Source of the DNA: Acetobacter tropicalis
GTDB lineage: Bacteria > Pseudomonadota > Alphaproteobacteria > Acetobacterales > Acetobacteraceae
DNA length: 64,000 bases
Assembly: GCF_001580915.1 (NCBI RefSeq)
Contig: NZ_LHZQ01000216.1
Span: 20,789 to 84,788, forward strand
Direction of reading: 5' to 3'
Numbering within the stretch: the first letter of the stretch is position 1; every line of letters starts with the position of its first letter. Made by a program: the position numbers and the translations under genes. Below are positions 60,217 to 64,000 of the stretch, in pieces. The notes under the pieces were generated by a model. It had not been told where the DNA came from and did not search any database. It was given only the letters and a program-made list of their open reading frames with translations.

Positions 60217-62985
60217 TCAGCGCTCCTGTTTACGGAGCAGCAGGCGGGCCAGAACCATGTAGCTCGCGGCAAAAGCCGCCAACGCCGCATACATGGGGAG
60301 AAACCCGGAAAAGCCCACCCCCTTGGTAAAGCTGCCCAGACTGATAAGCTGAAACCATGAGGCGGGGAACAACTTGCCCACCTGGTAGGAAATACCGGTA
60401 AGGGTGGAAACCGGGTAAAGAAGCCCTGAGAAATTGACGGCGGGGATCAGGCAAAGAATGGCTGTGCCAAATATGGCCGCAACCTGAGACTGCACAAAAA
60501 CCGAGATCAGCAGCCCGAAACCGGTTGAGGCGAAAATATAGAGGATGGCCCCGAGAGACAGCGCCAGAAAAGACCCTTTGAGTGGTACGCCCATGACAAC
60601 AACCGAGAGCACAACCAGCGCCAGATAGGAAAGCGTGGCGAGGGCAACGTAAGGGGTCTGCTTGCCAATCAGGTATTCTCCAACCGAGGCAGGGGAGGCG
60701 TATAGATTGACAATGGAGCCGATTTCCTTCTCCCGCACGACACCCAGGGCTGTCAGCATGGTGGGGATAAGAATGAGCGCCAGCATGATGGTGCCCGGCG
60801 TCATGGCGTAAATACTGCGGAATTCCTGATTATAGACAAATCGGGGCTCTATGCTGATAGGAGATGCGGGCAGCATTCCGCGTGGCAGGGATTTTCCGGC
60901 AGAAGACGCATATTGAAGCAGGGCACCCGTTGCGTAGGCCCGTATATTGGCCCCCAGAAAGGGCATGGCGCCGCTGATGCCAATACCAACGGAGGGATGG
61001 CGCCCGGCATCAAGGTCACGCCCAAAATCAGGCGGGATATCCAGTGTCATCTGCACTGTTCCCTTCTGGAGCCGCTGTGCCATGTCGGCATCGCTGGTAG
61101 CGGGCGCAGTTTCAGTAAAGTAACTTGAACCCTGGAAAACTTCGATCAATTCCCGACTGTGATGGGTGTGGTCATGATCGCGGACGGTGTAACTGATTTT
61201 GTTGACATCGAAGGAAATACTGTAAGCTGACACCAGCAGCAGAACGACCGGCCCCATAATGGCGAAGGCCAGCCGCAGGCGGTCGCGCAGGAGTTCTATG
61301 GTTTCACGGCGCGCAAATGCCCACGTGCGCGCAAGCCATGTCACCAGTTTTGAAGACGATGCAGCATGCTGTGTCACACTTGCTGCCTGAGAAGTGGACG
61401 CAGCGGTGGGCGGCTGTGGGTCTGTGCGGGCTTCTTCATCGCGTAGATAGTCAATGAAGGCCGCTTCCAGAGATGTTTCTCCGCGTTTGCGTGTCAGATC
61501 TGCCGGCGTGCCAACGGCCAGAACGCGACCCCGATGCATAAGGGAAATACGGTCACAACAGGCGGCTTCGTTCATGAAGTGTGTAGAAACGAAGATGGTG
61601 ACATGCTTGTTGCGGGAGAGGTCAATCAGATGCCGCCAGAACATGTCCCGCGCGGCAGGGTCCACGCCTGAGGTTGGTTCATCCAGAATAAGGATATCAG
61701 GCGTGTTGATGCACGCAGCGGCCAGTTGCAGGCGTTGGCGGATGCCAAGCGGGAGATCAGCAGGGCTGGCACTGGCGAAGGGGCGGAGTTCAAAGTCATC
61801 CAGCGCCTGTTCGACCCGTGTTTCTGCCTCTGCTGCGGGAACACGGTAGAGTCTGGCTTGTAGAACCAGATTTTGCCGGACAGTCAATTCTTCATAAAGA
61901 GAGAATGACTGCGACATATAGCCAATGCGCATGCGGGCATTGATATCATTGGCGGAGACCGGTTTGCCAAACAGTTTGGCTGTGCCGCTGGTAGCATCCA
62001 GCAGGCCGGTCAGCATTTTCATGGTTGTGGATTTGCCACAGCCATTGGAGCCCAGAAAACCGAAAATTTCTCCCCGGCCTATTCTGAAGCTGACATGATC
62101 TACCGCGACAAAGGATCCAAACTGCCGTGTGAGTCCGGTAGCCTCAATCGCGGGTTCTCCGCCAGGGTCCTGATACGGGGGAATGGAAAACCCGCTGGCG
62201 CGTGAACGTTTTTCTTCGGGCAGAAGGGAAATATAGGCCTTTTCAACCGTAGACTGTCCGGTCTGCTTGAGAATATCGGCTGTAGGGGCGCTGACCAGAA
62301 CTTTCCCATCGTCCATTGCCACTAGCCAGGAAAAGCGGGCGGCTTCTTCCATGTACGCTGTGGAAACAAGAACAGTCATCGAAGGACGAGCAGCGCGGAG
62401 TGTATCCACCAGTGTCCAGAACTGTTGACGTGACAGGGGATCTACGCCGGTGGTGGGTTCGTCCAGAATCAGCAGATCAGGGTCATGCACCAGGGCGCAA
62501 CACAGGCTGACTTTCTGCTTCATGCCGCCAGACAGTTTCCCGGCTGGTCGATCAGGAAAAGGGGCAAGCCCCGTGGCTTCCAGCAGTTGTTTGATCCGCG
62601 CTTCGCGGTAGGCTGCGTCGAGCCCGAACAGACGGGCAAAGAAATCGATATTTTCACGCACGGAAAGCGTTGGATAAAGATTGTGACCCAACCCCTGCGG
62701 CATGAAGGCGACCTGCGGCAGGATGCCCTCACGCTGGCGGGTGTTTCGCATATCTGCCCCAAGGGTTGTAACCATGCCGCTTTGAATGCGGCGGACCCCG
62801 GCAATCAGACCCAGAAGGGTTGATTTGCCCACCCCATCAGGGCCGACGAGCCCAATGGTAGTGCCCGCAGGGAGCGAGAGGGAAACATCCCGTAATGCTT
62901 CTGTTTGGCCATAGCGATGCGTGAGGGACTGTATCAGGATGTCTGCGTGATCTGCATTGGCGAGCAGGGGGGCGGACGGAGACAT
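60217..62985 (-). CDS. rbbA: ABC protein with two ATPase domains and a permease, RbbA type
   Basis: A 922-residue protein. First ATPase: Walker A GPDGVGKSTL near residues 47-56, LSGGMKQK and LILDEPTTGVDP near 160-180. Second ATPase: Walker A GSNGCGKSTTM near 315, a signature region reading LPLGIRQRL (unusual, without the SGGQ form), and LILDEPTSGVDP. The C-terminal 360 residues are an ABC-2 permease half (LDINKISYTVRDHDH, VREKEIGSIVNLYASPASVGEYLIGKQ). E. coli RbbA was described as a ribosome-bound ATPase, but this gene sits between an adaptor, a second permease and an outer membrane channel, so export is the more natural role here. It overlaps the HlyD-type gene by one base. Confidence 0.92.
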   Translation of the reverse strand: MSPSAPLLANADHADILIQSLTHRYGQTEALRDVSLSLPAGTTIGLVGPDGVGKSTLLGLIAGVRRIQSGMVTTLGADMRNTRQREGILPQVAFMPQGLGHNLYPTLSVRENIDFFARLFGLDAAYREARIKQLLEATGLAPFPDRPAGKLSGGMKQKVSLCCALVHDPDLLILDEPTTGVDPLSRQQFWTLVDTLRAARPSMTVLVSTAYMEEAARFSWLVAMDDGKVLVSAPTADILKQTGQSTVEKAYISLLPEEKRSRASGFSIPPYQDPGGEPAIEATGLTRQFGSFVAVDHVSFRIGRGEIFGFLGSNGCGKSTTMKMLTGLLDATSGTAKLFGKPVSANDINARMRIGYMSQSFSLYEELTVRQNLVLQARLYRVPAAEAETRVEQALDDFELRPFASASPADLPLGIRQRLQLAAACINTPDILILDEPTSGVDPAARDMFWRHLIDLSRNKHVTIFVSTHFMNEAACCDRISLMHRGRVLAVGTPADLTRKRGETSLEAAFIDYLRDEEARTDPQPPTAASTSQAASVTQHAASSSKLVTWLARTWAFARRETIELLRDRLRLAFAIMGPVVLLLVSAYSISFDVNKISYTVRDHDHTHHSRELIEVFQGSSYFTETAPATSDADMAQRLQKGTVQMTLDIPPDFGRDLDAGRHPSVGIGISGAMPFLGANIRAYATGALLQYASSAGKSLPRGMLPASPISIEPRFVYNQEFRSIYAMTPGTIMLALILIPTMLTALGVVREKEIGSIVNLYASPASVGEYLIGKQTPYVALATLSYLALVVLSVVVMGVPLKGSFLALSLGAILYIFASTGFGLLISVFVQSQVAAIFGTAILCLIPAVNFSGLLYPVSTLTGISYQVGKLFPASWFQLISLGSFTKGVGFSGFLPMYAALAAFAASYMVLARLLLRKQER

Positions 62986-64000
62986 CAGTCCTGTTCCTGT
63001 GCGGGAGAGGGCCAGAGGGCAGACGTGCTGGTGCGTACATAGCCTTCTCCTGTCATGCCCGCTTTAAGTGCGCCGGTCAGTTTTTGGGCCGTATCTGGCA
63101 TGATCCGCAATTTGACACGGTAGACCAGTTTTTCCCGTTCGGTGGCGGTTTCCACATATTTGGGCGTAAACTGTGCTTCTGGAGAAACAAAAGAGATGCG
63201 GGCCGCGATCAAGTCCTTGCCGAGAGCGTCTAGCTGAATGCGGGCTTCATCTCCCACATGCAGCTTGCCAGCGGTTTCAGACGGAAAGAAGACTGTCAGA
63301 TAGGTATCAGAAGGGTCAAGCAGGGACGCAATACGCCCCCCGCCTGCCAACACGGCCCCCTGTTCAGCAATTTTGTATTCGATCAAGCCACTGACAGGAG
63401 CTTTGACCGTCATGTCGTTCAGAATGGTTTCAAGTCGGGCTATCTGCGATGCAGCGGCCTGTGTTGCAGCCTGGGCAGAGGCTGCTGCATGTTCTGCCGC
63501 CTGTGCCGAAAGGCTGCGAGTTGTATAAGCGGTCTGGCGTTCCTGCACTTCCATATCTGATACCAGATGTTGCGCCGCCATTTGTCTGGCATGGCGCAAT
63601 TCCTGACTGGCAAGAATGGCCGCTGCCTGTGCGGCTGCCTGCTCCGCTTTGGCACGACTTACGGTTTCTTGTGCCTGTGCAAAATTTGCATGGGCGCCAT
63701 CAAGTTGTGTTTTGAGTTCAGCATTATCTTCGTAGGCTAGGGGCTGCCCAGCTTGAACGCTGTCTCCTTCATGGAATGTGATTTCCGCGATGCGACCGGG
63801 ATATTTTACGGCAACATCCAGACGGGTCATTTCCAGCCGACCGTTACTAACGACAATATTCTGCGGCAGATCATTTTTGTGCGCAAAGTAATACCATACG
63901 CCCGCACCACATAATCCTCCAATCAGAGCGATACAGCCAAAAACCACGCCCACTTGTTTGGGCGTGCGGGGTGCTGCAGGGGAGGGGGCTGGCTGAGAGG
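62985..64000 (-). CDS. HlyD-family membrane fusion protein (YhiI-like; N-terminus cut by window edge)
   Basis: Periplasmic adaptor of the export system. Reading stays open from 63953 to the window edge, so the first residues lie outside; the visible part includes a proline-rich cytoplasmic stretch, one membrane helix (VVFGCIALIGGLCGAGVWYYF), the lipoyl half-motif PGRIAEITFHEGDSVQAGQPLA, an Ala/Gln-rich coiled coil of about 110 residues (AQAQETVSRAKAEQAAAQ), and the second half with MTVKAPVSGLIEYKIAEQGAVL. This is the standard layout of YhiI/EmrA-type adaptors. Its end overlaps the rbbA start. The GTG at 63953 is not needed as a start. Confidence 0.88.
   Translation of the reverse strand, partial: SQPAPSPAAPRTPKQVGVVFGCIALIGGLCGAGVWYYFAHKNDLPQNIVVSNGRLEMTRLDVAVKYPGRIAEITFHEGDSVQAGQPLAYEDNAELKTQLDGAHANFAQAQETVSRAKAEQAAAQAAAILASQELRHARQMAAQHLVSDMEVQERQTAYTTRSLSAQAAEHAAASAQAATQAAASQIARLETILNDMTVKAPVSGLIEYKIAEQGAVLAGGGRIASLLDPSDTYLTVFFPSETAGKLHVGDEARIQLDALGKDLIAARISFVSPEAQFTPKYVETATEREKLVYRVKLRIMPDTAQKLTGALKAGMTGEGYVRTSTSALWPSPAQEQD

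Noticed and set aside
1..64000. tRNA, rRNA, CRISPR arrays, prophage or replication origin
   Set aside because: No cloverleaf-like genes, spaced repeat arrays, integrase or phage structural genes, or DnaA-box clusters were noticed on reading; a covariance or repeat search would be needed to exclude small RNAs.

Overview
The window looks like a chromosomal segment of an acetic acid bacterium (Acetobacteraceae, most like Acetobacter or a close relative). The reasons are protein resemblance: a three-subunit membrane FAD dehydrogenase with a triheme cytochrome c, close relatives of the Gluconobacter L-sorbose and L-sorbosone dehydrogenases, TonB-dependent uptake, and moderate G+C content. This is inferred by eye from the translated sequences; no database search was run. 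No tRNA, rRNA, CRISPR array or intact insertion sequence was seen.

Layout. (1) 1-13212, minus strand: an organosulfur scavenging island with a peptide-type ABC importer (permease cut by the window edge, binding lipoprotein), two SfnB/DszC-like flavoproteins, two NtaA/DszA-like monooxygenases, an SsuD-type alkanesulfonate monooxygenase, an FMN reductase, a FAD/NAD(P)-binding protein and a TonB-dependent receptor. A promoter with a palindrome between -35 and -10 lies upstream at 13389-13417. (2) 13941-18441: iron-linked genes, with a PiuC-type hydroxylase and a Sel1-repeat protein on the minus strand and exbB-exbD-tonB on the plus strand, separated by a long spacer with Fur-box-like sites. (3) 18588-33856, minus strand: a CBS-domain protein and a complete 13-gene nuoA-N operon of Escherichia coli type (fused nuoCD, extra N7 cluster motif in NuoG), with a hexanucleotide repeat at the nuoG/nuoH junction that forms stacked Shine-Dalgarno sequences. 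(4) 34232-37654: an SDR dehydrogenase and a P-type cation ATPase.

(5) 37940-52422, plus strand: a catabolic island that I do not recognise as a described pathway. It has an aldehyde dehydrogenase and GMC dehydrogenase pair, a FucP-like sugar symporter, an OprB porin, then acyl-CoA dehydrogenase, SDR, DUF993 aldolase-like protein, sugar isomerase-like TIM barrel, EtfB, EtfA, a CoA-transferase and a TetR regulator. Four copies of one operator-like motif lie upstream of the aldehyde dehydrogenase, the acyl-CoA dehydrogenase, the CoA-transferase and tetR itself, so the whole set can be read as a single TetR regulon joining sugar/polyol oxidation to CoA-thioester chemistry.

(6) 52646-56221: the membrane FAD dehydrogenase complex (small, GMC and cytochrome c subunits), which would feed electrons to ubiquinone. 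(7) 56357-57559: an MFS exporter. (8) 57671-64000, minus strand: a HlyD adaptor, RbbA double-ATPase ABC protein, YhhJ permease and NodT-type outer membrane channel, together a complete export system; the adaptor runs off the right edge.
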